64,000 bases of DNA from Periplaneta americana (Eukaryota > Arthropoda > Insecta > Blattodea > Blattidae). Position 1 is the first letter of the stretch; the number at the start of each line of letters is the position of its first letter. Position numbers and translations under genes: made by a program. The notes beneath the pieces were generated by a model. That model was not told the DNA's origin. It saw only the letters and a list, made by a program, of their open reading frames with translations, and did no database searches. Of this stretch, positions 23,791 to 36,400 are shown piece after piece. The DNA lies in contig NC_091123.1 in assembly GCF_040183065.1 (NCBI RefSeq), positions 14,891,501-14,955,500 on the forward strand. The letters are read 5' to 3'.

Positions 23791-24261
23791 TACCTGTAAC
23801 TACTGTATAAAATCTGTTAGATAGGAGAAAACTTATTAATTGTCGAAAGTTATTGTCTAAATTCAACCCTTTCACACAACATAATGAGATTTTATACATA
23901 TATGAGTACAAAACAAATAACTACTGTTTGATGGAAATCTGTTAAATAGGAGAAAAGTTATTAATTTTATCCAGCTAGATTAACGTTTTGGACTACAGCA
24001 CAATGCTCTAATTTCACATGTCTAGTTTTGCAATGCTACACATCATGTGTGCCAACCATTGCAGGAACACTAGATACTTGTCAACTGTATTTTCTTTTCA
24101 TTGATTAAAAAAATTTTGTACACATTTTCCTTCAAGAAATTTATTTCAGAGCATAAGAGAATTCTAAATAATTTTACAATAAATTAATTAAATACCAATA
24201 AATAACAAGAAATTCTCTGCCTAAATTACAACAAAATAAAATATTATAATACAGTTTAATG
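23791..24261. other. No gene seen; short diverged duplication
   Basis: ACTACTGT...AAATCTGTTA.ATAGGAGAAAA.TTATTAAT occurs twice (about 23800 and 23920). Otherwise it is AT-rich sequence with nothing recognised. Confidence 0.4.
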
Positions 24262-24467
24262 GTTACAATAGTGTGCAAACTACCACATTGTAAAATGTTA
24301 CAAGGCATTTCCTTAACACAATTCATTAACAACAAGAAACATTCAATGACTTAATAATTCAAAGGTTACAATGCTATGCAAACCACGACACTGTGAAATG
24401 TTACAAGGAATTTCCTTAACACAATACATTAACAACAAGAATCATTCAATGACTTATTGTAAATGTC
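24262..24467. repeat. Tandem duplication, 103-bp unit, two copies
   Basis: GTTACAAT at 24262 and 24365 begins two units that share AAATGTTACAAGG.ATTTCC, TTAACACAAT.CATTAACAAC and CATTCAATGACTTA. Identity is high. Confidence 0.85.
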
Positions 24468-24654
24468 ACAAAGGTGCCACGTAATAATTTCACAAAATTC
24501 TCCTTTACAATAATAATGAAGACCTACGACCAATTTCTGAATAAAGCTGTACCATGAGCAATGTACTGATAGACCATACAACTGCTTAGGAATGTGAATT
24601 TATTTTTTTTAATAATTACATTCTCACCTGTCTTTTTTCACCTTTTATTTCCTC

Positions 24655-25235
24655 CACCTCCTTCAATTTTAATTCTGCTTCTTCATCATCACCTTACACG
24701 CATTAGGCCAACTAGCGGTCTCACTCCAGTGCTTCAAAGGTCTACCCAAACTTCTTTTTTCTCGTGATTAGTAATAGTAGTTGCAGAGATAACCTCAAAA
24801 CCTGTATGTTCTGTCCAGTTATTACGATAATTTTTAATTTGTTTCAGACCAGGTTGCACTTGTAGTTCTTCTAAAATGTCTGTATTATGTTTGTGATCTA
24901 AAGGAGTGTAGCAGGCTGTATAAATCTCATTTCTGCTGCCGTAATCCTTTCTTCACCTCTTTTACAAATGGTCCATGCTTCATTGGCGTATGAAAGCACT
25001 GGTCTGGCTAATGCCTTATAAATTCTTAATTCTGTATTTTTTTAAACAAAGTTTGGTTTCAAGACTTTTCTTGTTACAGTCACAGTGTAATGAAATTTAT
25101 TATTTTTAAATTTAATTATGTCCTTTTCATCTTCATATGAAATGTTGTATCCAAGGAATTTAAGACTGCTCAATTGTTCAATTATTTTATCAATAAAAAT
25201 TTTATTTTGTATAGCATCTTAGCCTGTAAGGACAT
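24655..25235 (-). mobile_element. LINE fragment, post-RT region, degenerate
   Basis: Minus-strand pieces read ELRIYKALARPVLSYANEAW, TICKRGEERITAAEMRFI and, in other frames, a LKQIKNYR-type stretch. RIYK...RPVL.Y..E.WT...E.RI..AEM is the conserved stretch after the reverse transcriptase domain of a common arthropod LINE group. Several frame changes show decay. Confidence 0.65.
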
Positions 25236-27119
25236 AACTTTTGTCTATTCATTTGAAATCTAAAAGTTAATTTTAATTCTCAACATACAGAAATGGAAAG
25301 ACAGAGAAACAAATGGATAAAACACTATTTCTCATTGTAGAATTAATGGACTGTATATGCCAATATGCCATAAAGACTTGTCTGATTTTGAATTTTGATG
25401 ATGGCATTGTCTGATTTTGAATTCTGATGGTGGTACTTCTTGTTCACGAAAAGTGATACCACAACATTGTCACTGTAGGAATACAAGTGTTTTTGAATAG
25501 GCTACAATCTCACAATGGGCTGGTATAATGGTATATGCTGATATATCTTAGGAACTTGTTATTCACAAAAGTTCAGTTAAAATTAGACATCTTCATTAAT
25601 TATGGTAACCATACAATGTCGGATAAAATTACAGACAGTACATCCAATTTATTCAGATTATATTGTAGTCACTCTTTAAATATTCAATTTCAAGAAATAT
25701 GTTGTTGTTTTCTAATGCCAGGCATTTGACCTCTTGCACTCCAATATTTTTCAAAGATATTGTCATGGTTAGCCACTGACGCACAGATTTCAACAAATAT
25801 AGTAAGAGCAATACAGAATCAACATTTCCAATCGAAGACATGTGAGAAAAAAAATGGTCTAACCCTCAAAATGGAAGATTTCCTGATTAGTGCTGCAATC
25901 TTTTGGCTGTAAAGGATATTAACTATTTATGGGTGTTCTAACATCACAAAGCCCATCAAAGTTCACTGATAAAAATTTAATGTTCATGCTATGTGATACA
26001 GAACAATGTGGTAGTTTGTTACAAGAATTGTATAAAAACTTTTGAAATTTATATTCAGTCTCATACAAACATCTAGTAACATTTAATATTTTTAAAGTTA
26101 TGTTACTTAATATTTAAACTCTGGAGTAAAACACTGCAACCTACTTTAGAACAGGTTAAAAAAAGTTTAATCAAATCAATGTAACACAGTGAAATCTGAT
26201 TTTCTAATCATCAGTTAAAAAAAAATTCGCTCTTTTCTGGAAATATTTCTTTTCATTATAGGAACTGAGAAAAAATTAACTATCACTTTGGCAAAATAGC
26301 CATATTTCATTGTCACAACCCACACTTTAATGACCAATCACCCTTCATTTTGTATTCTATAAAAAAGCTAACTCTTTTTATTAATCCTGATTATGGTACC
26401 CTTACTGTGAAATGTAGCCTATACTTTAATTTATATAATTTTTTATCATTCTTTGTTATTGGAATTCTAGGCTTTTTAATATAATTTAGGCTATATTTTA
26501 AACTTATATTCTATTTTTCAGTGTACACTGCCACAAAGGAATTGTAACAAAATGTATGCTACTTCAATTGCTTTCAAATTCTCATTACACCAAAATGTAC
26601 GAAAATGCTTTAATGCCAATATGCCAAGCACTAAAAGTTTATATTTTCTAATGCCCACTACACACACTGACAGATAAAAATGGCTCAATTCCTGAAGTCA
26701 AAAATTGGTCTAGCTGACAAAGAGTAATGAAAATGTGCTGTTCCAATAAAACTTCTTTTTACAATTGAAGGGACGAGAATGATATAGTCCTAAGCATCAT
26801 CTACATCATCTCTTCCAAGTAATAGGCCATGTGGCCTATTACAGTCTCAAAGAAGAATTGTCCCTCCAGCATTTCTTGGGATGTTCCAGTGATCTCTTTC
26901 CTTGAGGGAGATAATAAAGCATAGCTCTTGGGATTCTGTGCGATGACAACCGATATAGATAGCTGTGGCTAACAAGAAAGGCAGACTACGGCATGAATCA
27001 GAGTCACATGATTCTCTCAGTCTAGTCATGGCCATTGTGACAATTGCCTAATATAAATACATGTTCAGAGCTTTAAAAAATAAAGGAATTGCTATATTAA
27101 ACTCCTGTTAAACGTGCAT
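25236..27119. other. No gene or repeat recognised
   Basis: AT-rich sequence without a supported exon. Around 26780-27040 the minus strand reads SLKERDHWNIPRNAGGTILL, which resembles a repeat-borne fragment, but I cannot assign it. Confidence 0.4.
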
Positions 27120-28278
27120 TTATTCTTTCTCTTTAGCCATGTAGATGGCCCATCCAGTTGGCCTGGTAATTTGTATATAGTGGAGAATTGGCTTTAGTCC
27201 CAGTTCTTACATTACTTCATTTCCTTTATGGTCCCATCTTGTATATCGTGCTGTATAGTAGAACCTCTATTATCCGTAGTAATGAAGAGTGTGGAGTGAA
27301 CAGTTAATAAAAAAATTCGGATAATCCGTACCATATACGGTTTTCATAAATTAAGTGCATTATACAGTTTCGTAATTTCCTCCGTTGTCTTGTGTTTTTA
27401 ACATGCCAGGTAGTGGATCAGACGTACACTAATTTAAGTCTGGTTTTCAATTATGGGTTTTTAAGACCCAAGAAACTCCTTATGACGACTGTCTGTGAAA
27501 ATATAGGAATAGTACAGGTCTCATGTTGTAGATTTACATACTTATTACACTTTATATTTGTTTTTAATTAAATCGTGCACAGTTGTAATGCGAGATAAAC
27601 CACAGTTTCTCTTTTCTCACACCACTCTATCACTTACACTATATTTCATAGCACAACTCCTTTTCTTTGACACCTATGGAAGGCATTTTGCATAGAATTT
27701 AGACCCCTCGAAGAGTAGACCATACTGTATAAGAGTAAAACTTTATAAAAGACACTCAGTAGAAAAAATTCGTACTAATCAAATGCACAGTATTTCATAA
27801 TTTTTCTGCAGAAAAAAAACAAGAAAAGAGTGCGAGAGAAAGACAGTCGGATAATCCACCAATCGGTTAATAGAGTGACGGAAAATCGGGGTTCTACTGT
27901 ATATTGCATAAATCACATCTCATTAGCTGTTATCTTGCTTTCATACCTTCTTCTTATAGTCCATACTTTGCTACCATAGCTTAACACTGGCCTTACAAGA
28001 GTTTTATAGAAATGTATTCTTGTGTTCTTTTGTACTAATGATCGTTTCAAGATACTGTTAATTATTCCCATGGTTTTTGTAAATTTTGTTTGCTATATCT
28101 GCTTCTTCCTCAAATGTCGAAGTATAACCCAAATATGTGAACTCATTTACCCTTTTCAAAATTTCATTGTCCAAAACTATTTTGCTCGATCATGTAGTCC
28201 TAAGCCACAAAGACAAAATTTTACTGGAGAGTGTATTAAAGGTTTAGAGTCCAATGCTAATAGGTGCATTATCATAAG
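27120..28278 (-). mobile_element. LINE fragment split by a pogo-like element
   Basis: The minus strand at 27902-28200 reads VNEFTYLGYTSTFEEEADIA, then in shifted frames KNTRIHFYKTLVRPVLSYG and SKVWTIRRRYESKITANEM. 27120-27255 continues it (WDHKGNE, then the tail). It is the same group as 24655-25235, frameshifted and old. The 644-bp element at 27256-27899 lies inside it. Confidence 0.65.
27256..27899. mobile_element. Non-autonomous pogo/Tigger-like element
   Basis: The ends TAGTAGAACCTCTATTATCC (left) and CAGTAGAACCCCGATTTTCC (right, reverse complement) are bordered by TA on each side (27254-27255 and 27900-27901). CAGTAGAACC...ATTATCCG ends with TA duplication are typical of pogo/Tigger transposons. 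The 644 bp hold no transposase frame. Confidence 0.75.
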
Positions 28279-28524
28279 AGGCGTTCAGAAGTCAACATGA
28301 TTAACTCCTTTTCCAAAGATTTTGAGATATTCAAGGTTAAAGTTAAATACACATAATTGATTCTGTGACGTAGTCAAGAAGAATATTGCATTTTGTGAGC
28401 TTTTTACTGAACTATGGAGCTAATCACATTCACAACTGAAAATATGGTCAATTTAATACATTGCCAACTTAGAATCTCTGAAATAACCAAAAATGGAGTT
28501 AATCATGTTGAAATCTAAACGCCT
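28279..28524. mobile_element. 246-bp MITE, AGGCGTT ends
   Basis: The left end is AGGCGTTCAGAAGTCAACAT; the reverse complement of the right end is AGGCGTTTAGATTTCAACAT. Both continue GATTAACTCC. About 30 bp of the ends are inverted copies. No coding capacity; class not assigned. Confidence 0.75.
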
Positions 28525-28581
28525 CATTAAATTCTTCGGCGAATACTTACATCATTTGTTGAGTAATTATTATAATAACTA

Positions 28582-29384
28582 CAGTGGAACTTGGTTATAG
28601 TGACCTCGTTTTGTGCGACACCTCGCCTATAACGTCAAATATTCTGTGGTCCCAACAAATTCCCCATAAGACATATGCCTTTCTACCTTGCTTAATACGG
28701 CAAACGTATATGCGTCTACTTCGCATATAACGTCATTTTCAACCTCAGTTTGGAATACAATTTTCTAAGAACTAAAATATTTAGCTGAAATCTGGCAAAT
28801 CCTTTACTGTTCCCTTCTATCATAGACCTCTGGAATGCAGGCAGATTCCTCATCCCATTGTAACCTGCTCGAATTCATGCGGTATTAATGGTACCTGCAT
28901 GCGGTCAGTTTCGACAGGAAGATTTCACTAAGTGCACGCATTTTAACGCAGTGTGGTCGCTAAAAGAAGTGAGTGACACTTTAGAAGCCATTAGAATTGT
29001 GAACATTTCTATGAAGCTAGGAGAAGGAGCAGTGAAATTGCAACTGAAATAATGAACATAGAATGTAATTTAGAAAGTGTATATTGGGCAAGTAGGAGAC
29101 AACAAAGTAAAATGATTATTTCACTCCTCAGTAAATAAGTTTGGTGAGTAATGAACAAACTGTTTTAATACAGAATACTGTATTTATAATTGTACTTGTA
29201 TTTTATTGTGTTCATGTTCATGCTTAAAAGTGAATACATAAATCTAAAATAAGCCTAATTATGTTTATTATTTTCAATTTTCACCTCACTAGACTGATAA
29301 TATGAATCTCGGTTACTACGACACTCGTTTATAACAACATTATTTTCAAGGTCCCTTGGATGTCGTTATAACCAAGTTCTACTG
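28582..29384 (+). mobile_element. pogo/Tigger-like element with transposase remnant
   Basis: The ends CAGTGGAACTTGGTTATAGT (left) and CAGTAGAACTTGGTTATAAC (right, reverse complement) are flanked by TA (28580-28581 and 29385-29386). Length is 803 bp. Plus-strand pieces at about 28945-29145 (LKEVSDTLEAIRIVN, ECNLESVYWASRRQQSKMII) resemble the C-terminus of jerky/Tigger transposases, so this is an internally deleted copy. Confidence 0.75.
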
Positions 29385-29386
29385 TA

Positions 29387-30401
29387 GTAGCTTCCTCTTA
29401 GTGTAAGAAATGAACTCGTAAAAAAAAATACGATTTTTCTTAAGTGTGACTTTAAACTATCTCATTCTCACCCCTTCAATTTATAAGACAGAAATACTAC
29501 AAAAATACAAGTGATATCAAAATAAGATGATTGTTGTGTACCGTGTTCTGGAAAGAACATGTTTATTAAAATTTTAAATTTCTTCTACATTATTTGTAAA
29601 TTAGCCTATAGAAAATTTTCAACGATTTGAATGTAAGTTCATGTTTTTTTTTTCTTTCTTGAAAAGTGTTAGGTAATAATCAGCATACGGACCCTATCTA
29701 TAAAAATAATTTTATAGAGTGTCCATATTTTCGCATCATTTTCATACATCTAGCAGTTTCCAATTATAAACTCCTAACCACATTCATCCCTTTGATTATA
29801 TTTTAATTTGGAACGTAACAAGAGATTGCATTCTTAAAGCAAATTTTTACTAAAATGGGGAAGCAGAAAAAGATGAAATGAACAACAGAGACAAAGAAAT
29901 TCATACACACTTGAACAAAGACAGAGACGGAGAAATTTATACACAATCATTTTCTGAAGTTATTCCAATTCAGAACTTGATAATTTATTTCTTTTCATCT
30001 ATTTCAATTTCTCTTTACTCAGTATATGACAAAGGTTTCCAAACTGGTTCACTGCAGCATCCCAGCAAACCCTCATTAATAGGCCTATTTTCCCTTTAAA
30101 TGTCGTATGAGACATTTTTCTATAGCAGTAACATTATCACAACAAAAATATATTAAGTTGTTAGGGCTTAACTACATAATAAATAAAAACTGAAGTACTC
30201 CGGCCTATTTTTGAAAATATTGCTGAGGAATTAAGGGTACCATGAATCAAACAAAGTATGAGATTCTCTTGCTATATTCTACATTAATGTGTGGTATAAT
30301 TAACAGTTATTTTGGACAGGCTTAACTATATCCCAATTCATCTTTCTGAAGACCATTACCAATATTACGCTGATATGGAAGCAGATGTTTAATATTACTT
30401 C
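29387..30401. other. No feature seen; may include the 3' UTR of the RING gene
   Basis: Unique AT-rich sequence downstream of the stop codon at 30402-30404. A minus-strand AATAAA (TTTATT at 29984-29989) could end that transcript; this is inference only. Confidence 0.35.
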
Positions 30402-30446
30402 TTAATCTTTGATGTTCTTACGGCATACTGGACATCTAGCACGTGC
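30402..30446 (-). CDS. RING gene exon 3 (last coding exon)
   Basis: Preceded on the minus strand by a good acceptor (TTTCTGTTCTCAG). It reads ARARCPVCRKNIKD and a TAA stop, supplying the last zinc-binding pair of the RING finger (C104, C107). Phase 0 entry matches exon 2. It is only 45 bp, so it is visible only through the join. Confidence 0.85.
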   Translation of the reverse strand, partial: ARARCPVCRKNIKD

Positions 30447-33400
30447 CTGAGAACAGAAACAAACATAGGTACATTACCCTATCACAAAGGATTATTTTTC
30501 AAACGTTCAGCACAATATTCAAAATGATAAGTTTCCAAAAAAAGGTTAGAGCAAAGCTTATTAATTGTGAAATAACAACCACTGTTATCAAGAAATGTTA
30601 TCAAGCAGGGTTCTCTCAGCCTTTGTTTGATTTATGGAGGTTGACATTTGTGTTGGGATGTGAAAATATTCCAAGCGGGAATATTTCCACAAAAAGAATG
30701 TTCCCCAGACTGGAATTTTTTTTAAATTTTCTTTACTTTGACAAATGTTAACCCTCTGCGGTAGATGAATGGTCAGACCTTCAGACTGTCACGCAGGCGG
30801 CCCGAGTTCGATTCCCGGTCAGGTCTGGGATTTTTTCATAGGAAAAAATCCATAGTGACACTTGTGGTGGACAAGATCCCAGATAGAGTTTCTCCCATTT
30901 TTCCCCAAATTAGGCATTTACATCATTCCGTCACCATTTCTCCATTTCGTTATCATTCCGTAACATTCCCCAAACGCCACCTGGTGACTCACGGAGGGTG
31001 CTGGGCACAGAGAGAACCTTAGTATGGTCAGCCAGTGTGGGTTTGGGATTGCGTCACCAGAGTGTTAGCGCAATAGACCTTAACAGGTTGCAGTGCTGGA
31101 CCATAGTGTCCCCTCCATTAAATTCAATTCAATTCAAAATTCAATTGGCAAATGTTACAAGTTACAACTCAAGAGAAACAAGAATGTGGCGAGAATTGAC
31201 AATCACATTATTATTTCCGCAATCTAACAGGAGACTGTTGAATTAGGGCTGGGGACAGAGCGGTTCGGAGCAGTTGCTGTGATATCATTACTCGGTTGAA
31301 CCTAGTACAGTACCGAGTACAAATTTGTGGCAGCAGATTTAAAATTTAGATAGATTGAGTCGATTTTAGAACGTACTTTGAAAGTGGAACCAAGCATGTT
31401 TTAAAAGCGTTTGTAGTAAAGCGCTTTCGCTTTGCCAATTGACGAGGAAAAAATGCTTCTCTTCATTGCAAAATGGCCGTTGCAAATTTCATTTGCGTGA
31501 TTACAACTATTTGCAAAGTTATTTTGTATGAAAGGCCTATTTAACCTTCAGTGTTGTTATATATGACAGACGAAATAAAATTGATAAAATAATTTATAAT
31601 ACTAACAGCTAATAAATTAACATGTGAGGTAAACGTTAAACGCTGCAGCTAAGTAAAAAAGAAGATAGAAAGAAACTGGGTCCATGAAGCGCTGCTTAAA
31701 ACACTTAAAAAATAACACACAGAATTATTTATTATTACGGAAAGTGGATAAAATAATCAATAAAACATGGAATCTTAAACTGAAGAACATAATGTTTATT
31801 TATTTTATAACATTACTAACCTTCAATACAACCATGTTCTCTTTGGTGAAGAGTAATATTATTGATAAATTAAAGTAATTAGGTAACATAATTCGTAGAA
31901 ATAAATACAAATAAAATTATGACTGATGAAGTAACACAAATCCAATAAACACAAATAGAAGAAAAATATAATGCACTTATTTTTTTAACATATTTTAATA
32001 TTAATCAAACACTCTAACATGATGATGATGATGATAATAATAATAATATTATTATTATATTATAATATATTATTATTATTGTTATTATTAGTAGTAGTAT
32101 CTATAGTAATATGTTCAGACTGACAATGTTCATTAGGCCCACTTGACAGTCATATAATAGGATGAACTCCCCTTCAATACTAGAGGGCTTTCAGCCCGCC
32201 TTGGAGATAAGGAAATAATTTGTCCTGCAGCAGAAAATATTTAAATACAACAGTACCTACGCTGTTGTCTGGTAGAATTAAGTGAAACACGTGAACTCTG
32301 TTTGAATGTTTGAAGTGACCGGTAACGGCTACAGTTAACCGAGTAATTTTGGTGCTCCGCTGCCAAGCACATAAACCGATAGAACCGAGTAACTCAACAG
32401 TTCTACTCGCTCCGTCCCCAGCTCTATGTTGAATATTCAATGTTATATAAAAGCACATTTTTTTCGCTGTCAACTCCCTTCATTTATTAGAAATAACAAG
32501 CTGCATAAACAAATTTAAAGTTCAGCCTGTTCCTGAATGCATATTGTGGGCATATTGGAAAAAATTGGTAAGTTTAATTGTTTTCCTATGCAATTACGGA
32601 CTTTTTCCAGTAAAAAAACTCTATAGATCTGTTCATAAAGTTCCTGCTGCCCAACATTATGATCTCCGTAAAAAAAATCTAGTTTTCTCCATCTTCGACA
32701 AACTACATCAAGATTTCCTTCTATAATGTAAACTATCCTCTACACCAGCATTTTTCAACATGTGGCACACTAAAGTTGTAATTTAAAATCCTGCAGCACA
32801 CCCATATAATATAAACCAGTCATTCCTAACTGGAGGAGGAAATTTTTTTTCTCGTAAAAACAAGTACGACATTTTTTAAGGTTGGTCCATAGTGACACTT
32901 GTGGAGGAAAAGATCTTAGTTGGGTTTTTTCTCGGGGTTCTCCCATTTCCTTTTTACATTGTTTGAGTCCCTAAATGGTGCTAGTATTATTGTGCAGGTT
33001 CGGTGTAAATCTAAAGTAGTGTGTGTCCATCCAGCTAATAAAATGGTTCATTTAACACGAAAACTTTAGACGTAAATGTCCTGGCCGCTCAGTTCCATGC
33101 AGAAAAATATTAGAACTTGTGAATAGGTTTAATGAAACAGGTTCTGTAAATGATGTATCACACAAGATGGGCAATACTTCCAGCAACTACTGTGAAGAGG
33201 ATGAATACCGAATGTTATTAATGTAACATAGTACGAAATAACGGATGTGGAGGAGAGCTGCCACTGGATTGCCAACAAAGAACATTTGCCGGGACTCAGT
33301 GTAGTATTCTGTCCTCCGTGTTATAGTAACAACTAAATAAATAGGCTAGTCTGTTGTCTGTGTAATTCTTCGTGGACTGCACGCATGTTATATTGGTAAC

Positions 33401-36400
33401 AACGTTATTCTACAGGGTGCGTCAGAAACAACGGATGGATTTCAAACTATTGATACGCAGCGAGAGGAGGGATAGAGTGAGGGGGACCACGACTGTTGGG
33501 TCAGCAAGAGAATGCAATTTCAGTTGAGAACATGGTGTTGGTCTGGTATACAATGTGCTTTCATCGCAGAGACATTTTTGAAAAATGAAGAGTCTGTGAT
33601 CGCCACTCAGGACTCATTTCGACATCGGACATCATGCTAGGATTCCAACTCGGAATACAATTTTGTGGTGGCTGGCTTCATTTCGTACCACAGGTTCAAC
33701 ATTAAAGAAGAAATCACCTAGACGAACACGGAGCGCATGTACACTTGCAAATGTGGAGACAGACAGTAGATTGTCTGGCCACCTGAACGATCAGCCCGCA
33801 AACATGCTATTGCACTCAAATTGTCCGAGGTTACGGTAAGATCTCGCGTCCTGTGAGTTCTTTCTTTAGGACCATTTGAAGGCGTAAGTAACCACATACA
33901 CTGGACGAACTGAAGACGGTGATTCGTGAAGAAATCGTGGCAATCCCACCAAATATGACTGTTAAAGTGACGGCGAACTACAGAAAACGCCTCGATGCCT
34001 GTATCGAAAGCCAAGGACATCATATGGACGATGTTGTATACTGTAAATAAACTGCATGTATTGGTGAATCTGCTGATAACAATAAATTTTTTATTTGATG
34101 AATCCTTACAATTTTCTTGCACTGTGAAATCCATCCGTTCTTTCTGATACACCCTATATATGAGGAACATCTGGAATTTTATTCCACCAGAAGCACTGGT
34201 AACCAAGATGGCTAAAGCATCATCCACTCCACTACCTACAGATGTGATGAAGCATATTCAAATCCTCGTAAGATAAGTTCCAATTTCATTGCGATATATC
34301 ATAAGTATGGCAACTAATGACCATGCAATAGTATGACAGTGAGATTTAAAGAAGAAAAAATAAAACGAACAAGTTTATGTGGATGAGATGTCGAGAAAAA
34401 GGAGCAAGCAAGAGTCAAAAGTCAACTAGTAGCTACAATGTTCAACATTCCACCGTCCCACCATCTACAATTATCTCTTCTTTTCTCCACACTTAAATCC
34501 CCTTTTTTTCCACAGCTCAATGCTTCTTGCGGTGTGTGCCTTCCACCAGTAGTTCTTAAGTTAATAAGTTACAGACTACAAATTCATTTCATTAAAAAGT
34601 AACCTTATACATCTACTTACATCCACATCTCTAAGTTGTTTTGTGCACGTAGCATGGTACTGATGGCCACAGGGGAGAACAGTCAGCTCATGCATTTCTT
34701 CCAAACAGATTGGGCACGATCCTTTGTTGTATACTTTGCCAGATCTAAAAAAGAACAGTAATTAATGTACCATACACTAAATCATGGTTGAGACATGAAC
34801 CAATGCTATAGTCTTTCATGCAGTATTATTATTTTATACATTCACTAGCTACGGTAGGGTTCTTACAGTACCTTTGTGAAGTTTAAAATATATGTAAAAT
34901 ACTGTGCAATTATACAGACTATCCAAGAAAGGGTTACATACTTTGACGATAGACAGTATTCACCAAAAGTATGCATATGTATGGAAAGTATGTATGCAAT
35001 ATGTGTGTTTGTATGTATGTATGTATGTATGTGGGTCACTTGCAGAATTTGTATAACAAATGACGTCCATCAATTCTTACCCTTCCCATTATTGCATTTA
35101 TAACGACAGAGTTAATTCATAACAGTGAGTAGTTTCAATACTAATGTAGTAAACGTCACAAAAATTCACGAGAATAAAATAAAATTCTGATAGTAACAGC
35201 TAAAATGCCGTGTCCATACTAGTTAAGTTTTTAAAATGGAGCATGATTATGTCCAGATAAAGGTTTGTTTAATAATGTAATTGAGAAAAAAATCAAAGAA
35301 ACATTTGATATTATCAGTGGCGTCTTCTGGGGGTGTGCGGGTCGTGCGCCAACGCCCAAATAAAATTAGGAAATTATGGTATTATTCTTTTAATCCGTAT
35401 AAAGTACATTACATGAGTGTTTTTCTTTAATAATGATTATTAACGCTTCAACTGAACTGCTACTGCTATCTATCGTCTAGCGGCCTAGCCTAGCAGTATG
35501 AAACGCGCTAAACTTTGCCATGGCGTTGCAACGAGTCACTGGCTAGTACCGGCATGAGCAGTTATCGCTGATGTTGCGTATCATTTTAAGATGGCTAGTG
35601 AAAGCGTACAAAAACTATTACATAGTCCTTTTTCATCGCTTCCTTACGCATACAAAAAAACAAGTTATTGACAGCGGCAGACCATGTCCTAATTTAATAA
35701 TATCAACGTCTGTAAAGGGCAAATGTGGTGCTACTGAAACTGGAAGGGGGTTTGAGAGACATTTTCGGAAAGAGCTATATGAGATTTCAAGCTGGCTCTG
35801 CGGCTGTGATGTAGTGAACAGATTTTATTTTTGGACATGTTTGTTATTTTCAACAAAGAAAACTGTTTGGAATCAGCAAGGGTAAGGTGATTTAAATCAC
35901 CTTAATACTGCTGTGAAGAAACATAGTGAGTCAGAAATTCATCTCTCTACTTTTTCAACGTTCAACAGATTTATTGCATCCCCTACTAGAATTGACGTTC
36001 TTCTGGATTCTCAACGAAAGGTTGAAATAGAACTGCATAACGAAAAAGTAAAAAAGAACAGGGAAATATTAAAGAGATTGATTAATGCTGTTTGCTATTT
36101 AGCGAATCAGGAACAGTCATTTCGAGGCCACGAGGAAAGTTCAGAATCTATAAACAAAGGAAATTACGTGGAATTTCTTCTTGCAAGTGCCGAGTTCGAT
36201 TCACCATTGAAAGAACATTTACTAACGTCTACAGTTTTCCGCGGTACTTCTGCAAACATTCAAAATGATTTAATCAATTCAGTAGCCGATGTTCTGAGAG
36301 ATGAAATCTACAACGAAATCCAGAATACAGATTTTGTGGCTATTATGCTTGATGAAACATCAGACGTAAGCAATAAGTCACAGTTATCAACTGTATATCG

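Noticed and set aside
30765-30830. tRNA gene
   Set aside because: A and B boxes are present but there is no cloverleaf with anticodon stem, and the sequence continues into a 398-bp SINE with target-site duplications.
33718-34227. 169-codon open frame antisense to the mariner-type element
   Set aside because: The recognisable transposase motifs are on the opposite strand; this is an antisense shadow.
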